Shown: positions 1-14,890, counted from the first letter of the stretch. The stretch: 64,000 nt of DNA from Isoetes taiwanensis (GCA_021234155.1 JAJEKV010000143.1:1-64000), one strand, 5' to 3'. The notes: generated by a model not told the origin, from the sequence alone. Program-made: numbers and translations.

Positions 1-3000
1 CTTTCCTATGCAATCATTGAAGATTGAGTAGCTACCGTATCCCGGTAAGTCTAAAATCCTTGCGGTCCTCGTGATGCCCTTGCGCGTTTCCATAAGGAAG
101 ATGAGATCCATATCCGCGTAACAGAGTTGAGATCTATCTCCCTTCGCCATGGGAAGCCCCCGACAATTCCGGTGGAGACCATGCGTAGGCAATACCCTTG
201 GCTTGTTGCTGTGGGCTATTGGGGATTCAAAGTGGGCGGCAGCGTATGGGGATGGGCGTAAGTAGAGGCGTACCGAGATGTGCGAAAGCAAATGTAAGGT
301 GGAAGCAACCCTTGGAGCAGTGGCGCAAGGCCAGCCAGCGGCAAAGGCATGGTCGTGGGCTGCTGAGGGTTAGCGGTGGATTCGGCAGCAAAGATTTGGC
401 GGCTTGAAAATTTGCATCTTACCCCGAATCACCTCGCAGCCCTCCCTCAATCACAATGCTTTTTAACTTTTGGCCAACTCGTACCGCGTCTTCTTGTTGG
501 GTCAATAAGCCCCTGGCCAACATACAAGGCGCTTCCCTTCAGTCAGCCTAACACCGACATAGGGATAGCCGCCACTTCATGATCCTCGCATCGCGGAACG
601 GACTCACCCGCGGGCGTAAGGTTCATACTGGCACCATGGCGCTCTTTAGCAAGGTTGATAAAATATAGCATGTTGGAATGAAATGGAGAAGTGAAAAGTG
701 GTGGATGTGCATAGCGCACGATCTTTGCACAACTAGATGCTCGTGGTATATACCCCTTTGGCACACATATAAATGAAGGTCATATGGTTATCGTGTTGAG
801 CATGAATGCATCTTGAAAATCTATATCTTCTCCATCCTTAAAGAAAAGTCTTGTGCATTATTATGACGACCTAGTCAATGGAAGCTCTTATGTTATTTAA
901 CTATTGTTCGTGGAAACTTGGAAGAGTTGCATTCCAATTATGTTTATTTGGCTTCGTGTTATCACCATGGAGTCACAGATGTTTGTAAACAAAATGCCTT
1001 CAAGGTTTCAGGAAATTTTGGCATGCCAATAGATGAGAAGGCAAATATATTAGAACACCGACACTTCAATACGCATGTGAGGTAGAATTCGCCAATATCC
1101 CACCATGAAAGGTGTTCGAATGGCAGGATAATCGGCAAGATTTTTTGCTCTAGTTCCACATAATATAGAGATCCTTCACTCCTAAAAAAGCTGCACCTTA
1201 TCTTAGTTTTCAAGCTCAAACATTTATCCTGCTCATATGTTATATTCCTTTTCTTCATACATTACACAATTATATTTTCTTTGACAGATCTACAAGTAAA
1301 GCATATCTTGAAGATGTGGACAAAGTAGGGAAAGCTACTACCAAGATCGCCAAGGCATTGAATGAAACAACGTACCCTTGAAGAAGCCCTTAGGATCATC
1401 AACTTGCATTTAAACGTGAATCCACACCGCTTGTCCTAATCCGTGATCTCGCAATAGGGCTTTAAAATGGTCATTCTGATATATGTAGCTTTGACAATAT
1501 TATCAAATGTCCTAGGCTTGCATATATCTCACAATGTGATGAACGGTTTCCATCAAGCCGCTACAAGCTTATCTAGGTAGTCTTAAATATACCACACATC
1601 CAATTCAACCGCAAGACATTATCGAATCATAGTTTGCTAATTAATTAACTATCTATTATGCAATGATAAGTTGGATGTTTGCATCTATAAATGTTTAGTG
1701 GAAAATGATCATCCTTTGAAATTTCTCACAAAAGATTCAATATCCAGCTAATAAATGTTATTATTCAAGGCAGATTTGTATTTTCCATGGATCGGAGAGT
1801 TTTGGCATCTAAAAATTGGTATACCATAGTAACTGTGGGCTAGAAACACCCTCTATGAATCGCTAAAACGTGGGATCAACTTTGGCATTTTATAGAATTA
1901 AAACTTTGTTTCGGCCACATCTATGCCTCTAACGCTTGAATCTTCAAATTCACGCTTTTAAGTGTGCTGCGATTCGTGATATGGAATTCGTGCCCTGCAA
2001 GTTGGAGCTCCCCGTTTTGGGTATTAACAAGAAAATACACAAGCATTTGTTCTTTCTTTCTAATAGTATTGTCTACATGTCATGATTGGGCATGAAATAT
2101 GCAATGGGTTCTAAATAATAGCCCACCTGATTCGCGGCTTCTATTATGAAATTGGATTATGCTTATTCCAAAAGCACAACTTTGCCCCTAATAAGAGCAA
2201 GCAAGGTACGGTTTGATAGAAGTGGGATGTTGAGGATGTTGGAGATAAGAAGTTCAAGTGTGATTGGGGGCAATGTATAACCATCATTCATTTAAATTGA
2301 TTTATATCTATTCCAAGCAACATTTGCCCTAATAAGAGCAACTTGTCATTTTTACATTATAAAATCTCATTAAAACCTCAGAGTTGGAAACCTTGTTCGA
2401 AAATTACTACAAATAACAAAGAAGTTCCACTAGTGCATTATAGAATGATTTATTTAGCGCATATAGATGATTACAAATAGTCCTTTAAGACATTATACAA
2501 ATTTAACAATCAATTGAAACCTAGTTGTGAAACAAAAGTCACACTTTGACATGAATTAATCCGAAATTTAACCTAATTATAGAACAAAATGGGTAATTTA
2601 GCCAAGAATTGAACCTAATTATGGACAAAAAAAGCAACCCCTAAGCCTGATTTAGCCAAGCTTTTAAACATCAGAGTACAACAAAGAATCACGCTTTTAT
2701 TTGATTTTAGAGAAGAATTGAAACCCTCATTATTAAAAGAGAATCGCACCACAAAATTCGTGCATTCTTCACCTATGTCATTTGGTCCTATCCATGCATT
2801 TACTACAAAGAAATAAGAAGCAATCGACTATTTTGCATTTTCCTTTGAAGTTTCGTGAGTATTTGTTTGCTACAAAGAACTTTATTTCCTTCGCACAATA
2901 GCTGGTAATGATGATTCAATCTTGCAAATGTAGCCCCTCTAAAAAAAAATCCATCCGTGGGTCCAACTTAAATGAACAAATTACTATCATTCCGGAATCG

Positions 3001-4010
3001 CACTCCATCCCAATTAACCAAAATTTCACACCTTTTTTTCATCTTTTTTCTAATGGCAAGGGGTTTGTATTCATTAGAACATGAAAATGCATAAGCAAAG
3101 GATGCACTACGCTGTTCCATGTCAAAAGGGACCTCTTGAAATAGAAAACATTGAAGAGATCATCCCAAAAATTCTGCTCTAATTTGTCATAATAGCAATC
3201 GCTAAATATCAAAAAGTTAAAATAGCTATAACAATGGAAAGTCCGAAGCTAAATTTCGTAGTAAAACATCAAGTTCAAAGATGTATCAAGTCTTCAAGAT
3301 CAAATTCTTTCTATGTTGTTTCTTCCAAATATCCGGCTAGTCATCTAGCTCTTCTTGGATTGTATAAGGTATATTATCCAAAAAGCATAATGGATAGGGC
3401 TTCCCCTATGTCTACCGCCTCGCCCTCCCCGAAAGCTTTCTTAAAGATTGGTTTAAGAGAGTTAGTGCTCAGCCATATCCATCTTTCAAACATCCTCAAT
3501 GATGATATAGGCCTTCGTGGAGACCAGAAAGGTATCCGGTTCACCCGAAATATCCGGTGGCCTCTGATTGAAGATTTGATAGGATCCTTTGAACCAGTTT
3601 ATTGAATTGAGTTGCAAGAAATAACAAAAGACAAAGTTAGCTGATGATTGGCCAAGGGCCAGCCGATGGCTCAAAAAGAGTCTAGAGATCCTTTCTTTTA
3701 TCCCCGCGCAGAGTAAAGAATTTAAAAGACCCCAAAAGAGCCTACTTTTGTCCCATAATGAGATCCTTCTTTTTATCCTGTGTGATTAAGAGTAAAGAAT
3801 TTAACAAGGTGCTACGACGGAGGGTCCTCCCCGGACCGAGAGTGAAATGGGCTTAAATCACACTTCAAAGTCATGTTTTGAGCATATACCGATGATATAC
3901 TTGAATATGCCACAAACCCACATGGATGAGGGTAAATATAATATAGCCGGGCATAGATCCAGAAGACCACAAGGAAAGCTATACCTCAAAGCCAATCAAC
4001 TCTCACCAGA

Positions 4011-4034
4011 TGGATGGATGGATGGATGGATGGA
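4011..4034. repeat. TGGA microsatellite
   Basis: Six uninterrupted TGGA units. A simple-sequence repeat with no coding context. Confidence 0.9.
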
Positions 4035-4201
4035 GCTAAAAAAAGGTAGCAGTTAAAAGAGCAGCCAAGCCGCTTGAAACTTTTGGCATAAGATGAAGTT
4101 TAAACTTTTTGTGGCATGTGATGTAGTTCTTGTTTTCCGGGCAAAGGAAATGGTATTAACTATATCTACCACATGGACTTCATCCGCCCATCCGCAAGAC
4201 G

Positions 4202-4354
4202 AAGGTCCTAGGGTGTTTTACATATATGAGCAAGTTCAAAATTATAACTTTACTCTTGGGTGTACTCCATGCACGCTAAAGGTCCTAGATGTCGCATACA
4301 TATATGAGCAAGTTCAAAAATTATAACTTACTTTTTGCAGCTCCATGCACTTGG
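4202..4354. repeat. Tandem duplication, unit about 77 bp
   Basis: Two adjacent units share AAGGTCCTAG, then ACATATATGAGCAAGTTC, then ATTATAACTT and CTCCATGCAC in the same order, with a few indels. An old local tandem duplication in intergenic DNA. Confidence 0.75.
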
Positions 4355-6674
4355 ATAGCCGATCCATGGGCGAACTACTAGTAATTAACAAAAGTAATTA
4401 ACATATACTTATTCTTAGTTAATTTCCATCGATTCAATGAGTGTTGAGACAAATACTACCTTTGCCATAGGCAGAAATCTTCTTGCAACTTTTGCATCAT
4501 GGGATCCAACTTAAGCCTCCCCTATTGCCAATTAGAAATTAGCTTAGTCCACCAATATTAATATTATCTTCAAAACTTCACTTGCATGTGGTATTTCAGA
4601 ACCACGCCCTTCTTCCTATATTATATTGAATGCACATACACAAACATTTTCAAATACTATTTCTACGTTCCTGCAGAAACACTACCTAATCAACAAACAT
4701 GTAGGCCATATTGGAGATCAAGGAACCAATTCCTCAACCTACCTCCATATTGCCGTTATATCGTGCACCACGCTAGAAACTTTAGGGCAATAAATGAACG
4801 ACGGATTTCCAAGATGTTCAATAGTGCACTTAATTGTTGCATTTAACTCTTTAAAAGATGGTTTCTATTGCCAATTTGAAAGAAAATGCATTGTGGCATA
4901 GTGTTGCAATGATATAACGTTATACCAAATGTGCAAGCATGATTTGATTTGCCAAAACAAAAGCGTGCAAGCACTAAAAAGACACTACATTAATTATGGC
5001 CAAGCTTTTATCATAAGAGGTAAGTTATTTGTCTTTGGATCATGAAGCCCAAGATTTGTTCAAGATTAAAAGCACAAATACCTTCCTTCAATCTGCTAAC
5101 CCTAAACAAAGAATTATGCAAATACAGATCGATATATGCTTCGCATATGAAATCTTTCTCCACATAAGCTTTGCAATGCCAATCAACGAAGTTAACTATA
5201 TGCCTTTCACAAATGTTAGCCTTTGGCCGCTGACCGAATATCTCGAGAGAAAAGCTTGAAAAAAAATCACCCAATCGTTACAAATACACCTCGTAGATTG
5301 TTGAAACATGTGAGTTCGTAGCCATGTACTTGGTACAATATAACAATACACAAAATCCATGGAACGCCAATTCCCCATAGTTTGATTGTTATGTTAAAAG
5401 CCATTCTATGGATTGGCCATGTTGCCGCCATGCATTTTAATTGACATCCATCGCCCGGCATGGTAGGTAGTTAATTCAAGATCCAAATCCTTCACCGATT
5501 TCTTTTCGTGAGCTAGCAGCCTCTCCCTCTTCCTTTCCCTTTCACACTCCCGTGCCCTTTTTCCAAAACATCCACCGCAATCACCGCCCCGGTAAAGTTG
5601 AACTGCAAGAGCTTTATTCAAAAAAAATACAAAAAATGGACGATGTTAAAGAGCCTTTACTTTGGTGCGACATCGTGGCCTTTTGCAATACCTGATCGAT
5701 CAAGCTTACATTGGTAGGTTGAACCATCTCTACATTGGCTTCCATCCAACCTGACATTGTTGTATCATTTAACAAGCAACAACTTCACTTTTTTTGACAA
5801 AACCACCTCCGGGCCGGTCCCATTTTGTTTATGTTAATACATGTATCTTGGAAAACATACAACTATAGCTTAACCATACCTTAGACTCCATCGCTTATAT
5901 CGTAATGAATCAAACACAATTTCATAGATCCCCAACCTTGGAGAAAGGTTTCTACAATTCAAATACTCAGATGAGCATAGACAACATAATGATAGAAAAC
6001 TTAAGTCGAAAATTTTAAAAAATATTGCTAAAATTGAAAACCACAAAGCAATATTAATTGAGCAATATTTAGTCTCACTTACGATGCGCAGAATTTGCCC
6101 ATGTACAATTTTTGTTTTTTTGTAGATCCTTTTCCTCAGCCGAACATGCATTAGAATAGTAACCATTGTAACCATGTCAAGGACTCTCATCTTTGAGTAG
6201 CATTTGCTCATAACCCCTTAAAGCTTCAATCGTAATATCCATCCTCCCGATGCTGCCATGATTGTAGTTCAAGCTTTAACATTTCAAAATTTCGCATGGC
6301 GTTAAATGATTTATGTCACACTGCACATATGCCGACACCATTATTATACACAAAATACATTAGGCTGAAGCACACATATTTACATGATCTCGCACAACAA
6401 ACTTGCATACATGCCTATTGCTTAAATAGACATTTTTCGTGATATCTATTTTTCAAAAGCCGATCATGGATGAGCCTTCCCACAACTAGGGGCTCTTGCA
6501 ACACAAAAGATTGATGCAAACAAGGTAGAAGCAAATAATAGATTCACAAGGTCCTACTCTTCCTCAGGCCAATTTTATAACCATACATAGATTTTCTTTT
6601 ATTCTCAAAGACGAAAACCGGTCAAAAGAAGAATATTGTTCCGCCATTCTATCGCGTTATTTGGTCCTTTTTAA

Positions 6675-7540
6675 AAAGGTTTTTGTTCTTCATCTTGTAA
6701 GATATGCAAAGGCAACATCTTTTGCACAGGCTGCATGCTAGGCCTACCACAAGACAATCGAAAAAGAATGATTCCAATAGATTCCATCGCAAAGAATCGA
6801 AAGTAGCCCCACTTGCATAAAACAAACAAAAACCTAGAGAAAGACAGTGGGTCGGTGGTGAACCCGCAGATTCAATCAAAGCCCGGGTGTTCTTGTTGAA
6901 GCTCGATGGTGTTGAAATTCAGATCAATGCTCCCACTAGCAGCCGTTGATGGATTACATGTATTTGGAAAATGTGAGATATATTACGGACCATTTAAAGA
7001 GGGGCCAAAACAAACCGCCGCGAACTCGGAAGTCCCTCGCTCGATTAAATCACAAAACCATCCTGGGGAGGTGTTTACTTCACAATGAAAACCGGCGTGA
7101 AATGTCATTATCCAATAAATGACTTGGCATAGGAGAACCAGAGTGATGGTAAAGGTTTTGTTCTTCATCTTGTAAGATATGCGCTGCAACATCTTTTGCA
7201 CCGTGCTGCATGCTAGGCCTACCACAAGATAATCGTAAAAAGAATGATTCCAATAGACGCCATTGCAAAGAATGGAGTAGCCCCACTTGCATAAAAAACA
7301 AAACAAAACCCTAGAGAAAGACAAGGCCGAGGTGAACCTCGGGCGATTCAATCAAAGCCCGGTGTTCTTGTTGAAGCCTCGATGGTGTTGAAATTCAGAT
7401 CAATGTTCTCAGCAGCGTTGATGGATTACATTCATTTCAAAAAATGAGATACATTATGGGACCATTTAAAGAGGGGCCAAGACAAAACTCCGAACCCCGA
7501 GTCCTCGCTCGACAAAATCACAAAACCATCTCGTGGGTTC
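6675..7540. repeat. Tandem duplication, unit about 476 bp
   Basis: Unit 1 starts near 6675 and unit 2 near 7152. Shared landmarks in order are TTGTTCTTCATCTTGTAAGA, GCATGCTAGGCCTACCACAA, GATGGTGTTGAAATTCAGAT and GACCATTTAAAGAGGGGCCA. Differences include many one- to three-base indels. Mirrored minus-strand open frames in both units are a product of the duplication and show no known domain. No terminal inverted repeats or target duplications were seen. Confidence 0.8.
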
Positions 7541-8763
7541 ATAAAAACACCATTAGGAGCAATCTTAACTCCTCAAGTGTTCTAGAAAAGAATTGAGCAA
7601 ATTAATCAAGCCAGCCTTCAGTTCACTCACTTATGAGCATAGACAAATGCCAGCACCATGAGGTCAAGATACCGTGATGTTAAGCAATATATATGCCTAT
7701 CAAGCATCTTAGTATTCCGCACATTACCACGCGGGTTCTAACGGAAGAACGCGGCCCCCCTTTCTTAATCCAAAAAATGACCATGATTATCGCACCAATC
7801 CTTTCACGCATTTAATATCTCGCCATGCAAAACCGTGAGGTATGCAACCAGTCGAGGTATGCAACTAGTCCGACAAATGGTAAAAGCACCGTAAATAGTC
7901 ACAGTAAAGCATGTCGGGCTTTAAAGATGGCAAGGAGCTATACCTTTAATGCATCATCCGCTTAAACTCTAAAACATATGTAATCGAAGCCTGCAAGCAC
8001 CCTCACGAGCTCCTAACCACTAAATCCTCGCTTTGGATAAACAAAAGTTTCCGCCTAATCACAACCGTGAGGCATGTATGCTCCGTAAGAAAAAGAACGC
8101 AGCTAAAGATACATGCAATCGAGAATGCCAAAAAAGAAGCATATCGACTAAAATGAAGGTTAGCATTCAACGGAAAAGAAAAGAATATTCAAAAACTCAC
8201 CCAAATAGAAACAATAGCATCCAATATCCAAGCCGGCCCCCCCGAAAGTTAGGGTGTTTGTACTCCCGCCATAGCCATATTAATCACAAGGTTTCCATGG
8301 CCTCGCTACTATTCCCATTATCTCCTCCTGCTTTCACTCCGCCTTATAAGCTCGGTGAATTGTTGCGGGAGCCTCCTCCCGAGGAACCATTTCCCAATAT
8401 GAAGAATGCTCTACTCCGCCATAGCAAAGATGATGCCACCGGAAAGAATCGCGGATTCTCGCTAATAATTGACTGAAAGAACCATAATGGAGCGTAACCT
8501 CAATTGAATACCACGGCTCGAAAAACGCCTTTGCTCTTTGTAATCGTAGGTTGCCAACACAAAAGAGAATCGCTTCCAATTCTTGAATGGGTTGTTAATC
8601 CCAACTCGGGCCTTCGCCGTATAAACACAAGGATGATGCCGCCTCCCCGCCCGCGAAACCACAAAGTAAAGAAGCCATAGCCAAGTTCGGGCGGATAGCG
8701 CTTGTGTAGCGTGTCGATAATGGGGCGATGATCACCACATTTACGCAACGCTTTTAGCAAATA
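7541..8763. other. Intergenic DNA, no supported gene
   Basis: The longest open frame (plus strand, 8033-8476, 147 codons) is rich in Lys, Arg, Ser and Pro, has no motif and has no good gene context, so I do not call it a gene. Confidence 0.5.
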
Positions 8764-8852
8764 TCAAGATATGCTAGGTATATGCCAAGATATACTTGAA
8801 TATACCCACATACCCATTATAAACGGTAGGGTTTGCCCCCTAGGGGCAACCC
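8764..8852 (+). repeat. 3' end of a dispersed retroposon-like repeat
   Basis: This segment shares about 85 bp with sites at 46.28, 51.20, 58.87 and 63.78 kb (there on the opposite strand). The shared order is short ATATGCC/ATATACC motifs, then CCCACA..CCCA, then GGGTTTGCCCCCTAGGGGCAACCC, then an A-run. The end contains the palindrome TTGCCCCTAGGGGCAA. The A-rich tail directly after GCAACCC and the unrelated flanks suggest a retroposon 3' end (SINE- or LINE-like). The 5' body differs between copies. Confidence 0.55.
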
Positions 8853-8869
8853 AAAAAAAGACCCCTTTA

Positions 8870-11800
8870 AAGAGCCCATGTCCCATAATCTATCATACTC
8901 AATCCCTTTTCTTTTGTGAGTAATTGTCGCTTTCAATCAACTTGGCTAAAAATTGACCTTTAACCAATTCATGTTCTCATGGAGATGCCAATAGTGACTC
9001 TATTTTTTGTGGATCCAAATGCACCATAAGGCAATTGTTCGATAATAGAAATAAAGAGGTTATTTTCATCAAGAAAGTCAAGGGAAATCATGGGTAGTGA
9101 CACCGAGTTTTAATGATCAAGTTTCCATCCAATCCCAAAAGGGTTGTAACCATGGACATTGGAAGATATGGAGGGGGTTTCTTCATTCCCCACAAAATAC
9201 CCACGTGCTTCATCTATAATATCACAAGATTTTGCCGCCAATCGTTACAAGTGAAACTTTGATTTAAAATCAACCATCTAAAAAATAATAAGCTTTTGCA
9301 CGAGACATTTCCAACCCATTATTGCCCTCCAAACTAATTTGGCGCCTAAAGCTCGAGCTTGTCGGAAAAGATCCTTACAGCCAGATCTTTTTTCCCTGTC
9401 TCACTAGATTGTGCCAAGCTACTTTGTAATGTTTATTCCATATAAAAGCCCCAATAGTCCGCCTCTCGATCTCCATGTAGGATTTCAGACGTTAATTATT
9501 GTCGATGAGAAATAAACATGTGTGCTCATTATGACACTACTAGTTATTTCCACCTTCCACCAAAGATAGAGTGGAAGTGTAATGGGTCAATTTCTTTTCT
9601 AATTTTCTTTAACATGCTTGACCATAAACCTTGGGTGATTCATGTCCATTGCCAAAGGCATCAATGAGTTTAGTAGCTGGGCCCTTATCCGGCCACCTAA
9701 TTTTCCTCTTTTTGTAGCAAAGGAACGATCCTTGAGAGGCGTAAAACAAACCACAATTAATTTTTTGTTTCCATGAGCAACTAAAGCTGAATTGGGAATT
9801 TTTGCCCCAATAATCCCTCCAGAAACTCCTCTAGAAGCATCCCAAACATTCCGCATTCTAGTATCAATATTTTAGAGCAAAACCGAAAACTGTGTTCTCA
9901 AGCCTTTTATTTAGCCTTCAAAGACCATCCTAAAGTTGAGGAAAAAAGAACAAAGATGCCATCACCACTTCTATTGTATATTTGAGAGCATAATAGTGCC
10001 AAATCCTCCTGCGGAGCTATGATATGCCATTTGCATGCGCCAAGAATCGCACTCCATGCTCATGTTTAAAAAGTAAGAAGCAATCCATGCCGAGAGGAGA
10101 CATACCTTATAGAATCACCATTGTAGAAAGAGGGGGCAAAAAAAAAATGGAAGAGCAAGAGAAAAAGCAAAATCAAAATCAAGAGTAAGTGAGGAAGTAA
10201 GAAAAGAACATTTCAGAGAAAAAATAATGGTAGAGCCATTCATCATGTAGGTCACCATGGAGTAGTGGATAAGGCAAAGAACGAAAGAAAGAAACCCAAA
10301 GGGCGCAGTGGGAAAAAGGGAGGGGAGAAGAGACGAATGCAAAGCAAGTGAGAAAAAAAATGGTAGACTTAAAATATCAATTTGGGAGGAAGAAAACTTT
10401 TGGAGGGAAAGAGAAAATTTAAGGAGAAAATTGAGAGTAAATGGGCTACACACTTTTTTCTAAAACCGACGCATCAGCAAAGAAAATATAATTTTTTTGA
10501 ATTTCATGACATAATCCCAAATTAAATGAATGATGGTTGTATGTCCACCAGAGGAGAGGGGCAGCAGTTTGCAGCATTGTCTATTGTAGTCCCCATATCA
10601 TTCTCTTTAGATTGTACTTAGCTTCCTAGTTCTTGAGATTATGACCCTAATATCTTTGGAGGAGGGGTTTCCGGAACCTCTTCATTTGTTTCCTCAGTGA
10701 GTTCTTGGCATTGGATCCACAATAAATTCTTCCTTGTAATTCTTCTTGTTGACGTCTAGTATCCCATTATCTTATCTTTTAAAATGGTAAGGTGTTGATT
10801 TGGCGGCGAACGCCCGCATGAACGCCAGTGATTTGAGGTGGCCCTCTCATCGCCCGATGCCCCCTCCCCCTATTGGCATAGCAATAGAACTCAACTTTGA
10901 GCTGAAGGGGACGCCCGATGGGCCGGGCCGCTTTTATCCATTTACATACGTGCACCACCACCGCCTTTGAGCAATCCCACCTTGGCGTGATTAGATCAGT
11001 CAGAAAGCTAATGTAACTTACCCATCATTATTGTGGCGGATGTCGCTTCCCATAGCCTTCATTCATTTTGCCATTTCATAAAATCCTCTTTGAGCATCAA
11101 AAAATCCTACTTTGAGCGGATTTCATCCTTGCTTGAGGTAAAACAAATTTCGTCAATTCTTTAAATGTTCTTTTCTTTGCAAGCAAAGGCGCGGATCTCT
11201 TACAGTGGATGAATTTTTTTTCGTAAAATGTAAGCCCTCAGATGGCGAACAATCCTTCCACGCTTGCATTTGGAGCCGATCTTAACTTGGGGTTTGGAAG
11301 GCACGGTTGGAGCCCTTCTTAGAGTTTATGGAACCCGTTCTTCCTTTGGAAGAGAAGCAGTTGTTGAAGCCATCTTACCCATTCTTAGCTTTAGGATTCT
11401 AGACAAAGAGCTTCAAACAAATTCCACGATCTTTATGCGTGTATATCTTTCTTTTTCTAATTTCGTTCATGCATTTTGTTTAGTGGCATTTTTGTTTAGC
11501 GATGATGCCTCGATCATGGAAGACGTGCCGGCTTCTTATGATCTTTATTTTTTATTTTATTTTTTTCATTCATGAATCCTTTTAACAAATTGGTATGATG
11601 TTTGTTTCTCTGGGTTGATTCTTTCTTCCAGCTCAATTTGTTATTGCTAGAGATCCTAGAAAATCCTCAAGATCATATTTGGTTCTTTTTCTGGCCATTT
11701 GGTTCTTGCAACTAAAAGGTCGAAACAATTGCAGAGCTACGCTTTTGTTTACTTTGCCCTAAATCTTATACAAAATTTGGGTGACAAGCTACTTGGTTTG

Positions 11801-14550
11801 CTTCAACATTTCCCGGGCAGCTTCTATTTGATCGAGCATGCAAGGTAAGGCTTTAAGCTAAACATGCACAAATAATTTTTAGATTTATCTACACAAATAG
11901 GTTTCTTTGCTTCAAGTATCCGCATGATTGAGCTAGATTTCAACTTAATTAGATTGTTTTGGGAATATCATGGCAGTATCCACAGTGAGTTTGGTTTACT
12001 AGCAGCCAGTAGCTCTATCATGTGGTCCGATATGCATCAAAATTTGTCGAAGGTATTTTGGTTCACAGAGTAAAAAATCAAAACGCTCCCAAAATCTCGG
12101 TCATTATATTCTCAGGTCTTATCGTTTGTTTGTTTACACGCCTCTACCCCGATTATGTTTTGTGATTTAGGTTGTGGCAAATCTCTTCATTTTTCTACTT
12201 CTATTTATCTAGCATCCTTTGTTTTTAGGATTGTAGAATCGGCAATCATTTGCAAAATGTCATTTTGAATCCCTGAGTTTGAATCCGGTCCATTTGAACT
12301 TCAATTTAGTTTTTACAAAATGGTATTACCATGTAAGTGATCACCACATTGATGGGCTATTTAAGAATGATGAAGATTGATTTATTGTCTTTGTGTTTGT
12401 TACATCTCGAAGTTCGTGTCTTGCACATTATGAAGTTTCTCAGACGTTACCCGTGTTATTTTATTGGGAGAATCGAATTGATGGAGCATTTGATGTCTAA
12501 GACTTCTTTAGCTTTGTATAGCGTGGAGAATCCAAGGCCTCCTATTTTTTATCATTTTGCATTTTTATTTCTAAGATCTTTCCTTCAAATATTGATTGCT
12601 ATTCTTTGTTCAAATGTACCTTTTGTTAAGCCTCAAATGAGTAATCCGTGTTATTTACAAGGATATATGCAATGTATGTAACTTAAAATTATATGTCTAC
12701 AACTATGAATGATGAAGTCGTATTTAGAGTGTCGATGCTTTGCATCAAAAGGAGTAGATGGATCTTAGACAACAAACAACAAACAAGTACATGGATCCTA
12801 GACATTCTAGAATGCACATTAGGGCTCTTCTTCTTGCCTACAAGTGGGAGGCCATGGAGGTACCATAATTTTAGTTACATGACCAAGCGATCAAATTTGG
12901 AGATTTGGGTTAAATGCAATTCCGTAACAATGTTATTTTTTCTTTTTTAATCAACTCTACAGCTATTGGTGGTGCAAAAGCCATGTATCGTATTGGGAAT
13001 CAAATGTTCCTTTAATTGACAATGCGCCTTTAATTGACATGCAACACTTTTATTTTGTCGTCTGCTTTATCCTGTTTCTGTGCTTTGGATTTAAGTCCAA
13101 ACGAGAACGCTCTTATGAGTATCAATTCTTATAACTAGAACACTTTCATTGATCTTTTAGAACTTTTATATATATTTTGGTTCATTAATCTTATAACTAG
13201 AACACTTTCGTTGTATATATCCAGTTTTGATCTTGCAAAGTCACTTGTCAACATGCAAATTTTTTTACAAGTGATTTCCATTTTACTATGCTTCGACAAT
13301 ATAGGCCGATGCAAGATATTTTGCTACAAGACTTAGAAATATGCTATTATCTTATCTTTTATGTTATTATTTATCGGAGGGTAAGTTAACCTTGACAAAT
13401 ATTGTACTCTTCATTGTTAATCAATTAAAAGCTCCCTTTCATAAAAAAAAATAAAATGAGAAAGGCATTTTGTTAGACATGATCGAGCTATGATTAAACA
13501 ATTTAAGCTGGGAGGCATAGGTATCATTCCACCCTTATGTTGGTTGATTCCACATTTGCGGCTTGATTATGCTCTATTGTCCATTGTTTTATCATAAGTA
13601 GGATATACATAACTAAATGCTAAGAGTTTGTCAAAATCTCCAATAAACATGAGATGAAGCATCCGTTTCTACATGGCCATGCCACAAAGAAAAGTTATAT
13701 AAAAAAAAAAAAAAAAAATTCTATTTGTTCTAGTGACATTCCAAGTTTCAACCCCCCTTCCTTTTTTTTACCACATGTTAAAAGAACATTAATCATAGAA
13801 GTCCATCATTCAAATGGGGTCCATGCAATTGTGGGGTGTTCACCACTAGGATAGGAATTGTTGTTGAAAGTCTTGAGGCGATGTTAGTAAGGACAAGATA
13901 TTTCAATTCAACATATGTATTTTACAAAGGTTGCATTGTAAAATGAGCACTTAATTTTAATTTTTTTTTTTTTTTTTTTTTTGCTGCCTTTCTATTAAGA
14001 GGAGAGTTGTTAGACACGAAGCAAACCCTAATCCTTATGGGTTTTAGTGTTCTAATATTTGGCACATTCAATTGTACGAAAGGCACACGTAAAATGGATC
14101 AATCTTGCGCATGTTCTCAATGTAATTATTCAAAGTTCACCGTGTGATTTCCTATTTTATCATATCGGTGGTTGGCTAGTTGCCCTCAAATCTTTAGTAG
14201 TGTTGGCTCTGTTAGTTACAAAACAGTGCATACTTTATTGATGCTTTATTTCCAATTTGAAATAGAATATATCATCAGGTGGCCAAGAATATATTGGTAT
14301 TATAAACAAAAGGATTTCACAAGGCATCGTTAAACCTCATTGACTAGTCAATGAGATAAACTAAATTAGGGAAACTGTCAAATCTCATCATTTTCTTCAT
14401 TGGTAACAATAATCTAATTGATTGGTAGTACTTGAGAGCATTGGGCAAGGCAAATCTAATGAGGCACATGATGGGAAGAAATTCTTGGGGAGGGAAATTT
14501 GGAATAAGAAACATAAGAGCAGAGGGAGACCTGAAGTACTATGCGAATAT
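8870..14550. other. Intergenic DNA, low-complexity tracts, no supported gene
   Basis: There is a purine-rich stretch at 10.1-10.44 kb, an A-run near 13.70 kb and a T-run near 13.96 kb. A 19-bp sequence (CTTATAACTAGAACACTTT) occurs twice about 63 bp apart near 13.13 and 13.19 kb. Open frames at 11.26-11.57 and 12.34-12.68 kb have hydrophobic, AT-driven composition and no recognisable domain. Confidence 0.5.
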
Positions 14551-14553
14551 TGA

Positions 14554-14890
14554 ATTAAGTAACGAATCATTGAACTCAGAAGTTACTAGAATTGGAAGAT
14601 CGGGGTTTTCAAAAAATACTATAAACAGATTTCTATAGTACTAGCTATCGTGACATGCGAACTAAGAGGCTAGGTTTGATGCCAATTTTGAACTACATAC
14701 TCAGTACAGAGACACGGGAGATTTGAGTAACGAATCAGTGAACGAGAAGTTACTAGGAATTAGAAGACCAATTTTCAAAATACTATAAAGAGATTTTTGA
14801 AGTACTAATCATCGTGACAAGTGAATTGAGAGGCTAGGTTTGAGGCCAATTTTAAAGTAGATACTCGGTATAGGTGCATGCGAGATTTCA
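14554..14890. repeat. Tandem duplication, unit about 168 bp
   Basis: Two units, starting near 14554 and 14723, share AGTAACGAATCA.TGAAC, GAAGTTACTAG, AATACTATAAA.AGATTT and GAGAGGCTAGGTTTGA-type segments in order. Just downstream, a 26-bp sequence beginning GATCACTCAATAGAACTTTA appears twice (near 14904 and 14944). Confidence 0.75.

Larger units (their letters stand above)
1..6674. other. Intergenic DNA with no recognisable gene
   Basis: Both strands carry only short open frames with no motif I recognise. Composition is AT-rich after the first 700 bases, which are somewhat richer in GC and may be old transposon coding sequence. Fragments with broken frames are present, but none can be assigned to a family by eye. 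Two small repeats in this stretch are listed separately. Confidence 0.6.

Noticed and set aside
8033-8476. 147-codon plus-strand open frame
   Set aside because: Lys/Arg/Ser/Pro-rich with no motif, no paralogue in the window and no promoter-like context. Probably chance in decayed repeat DNA.
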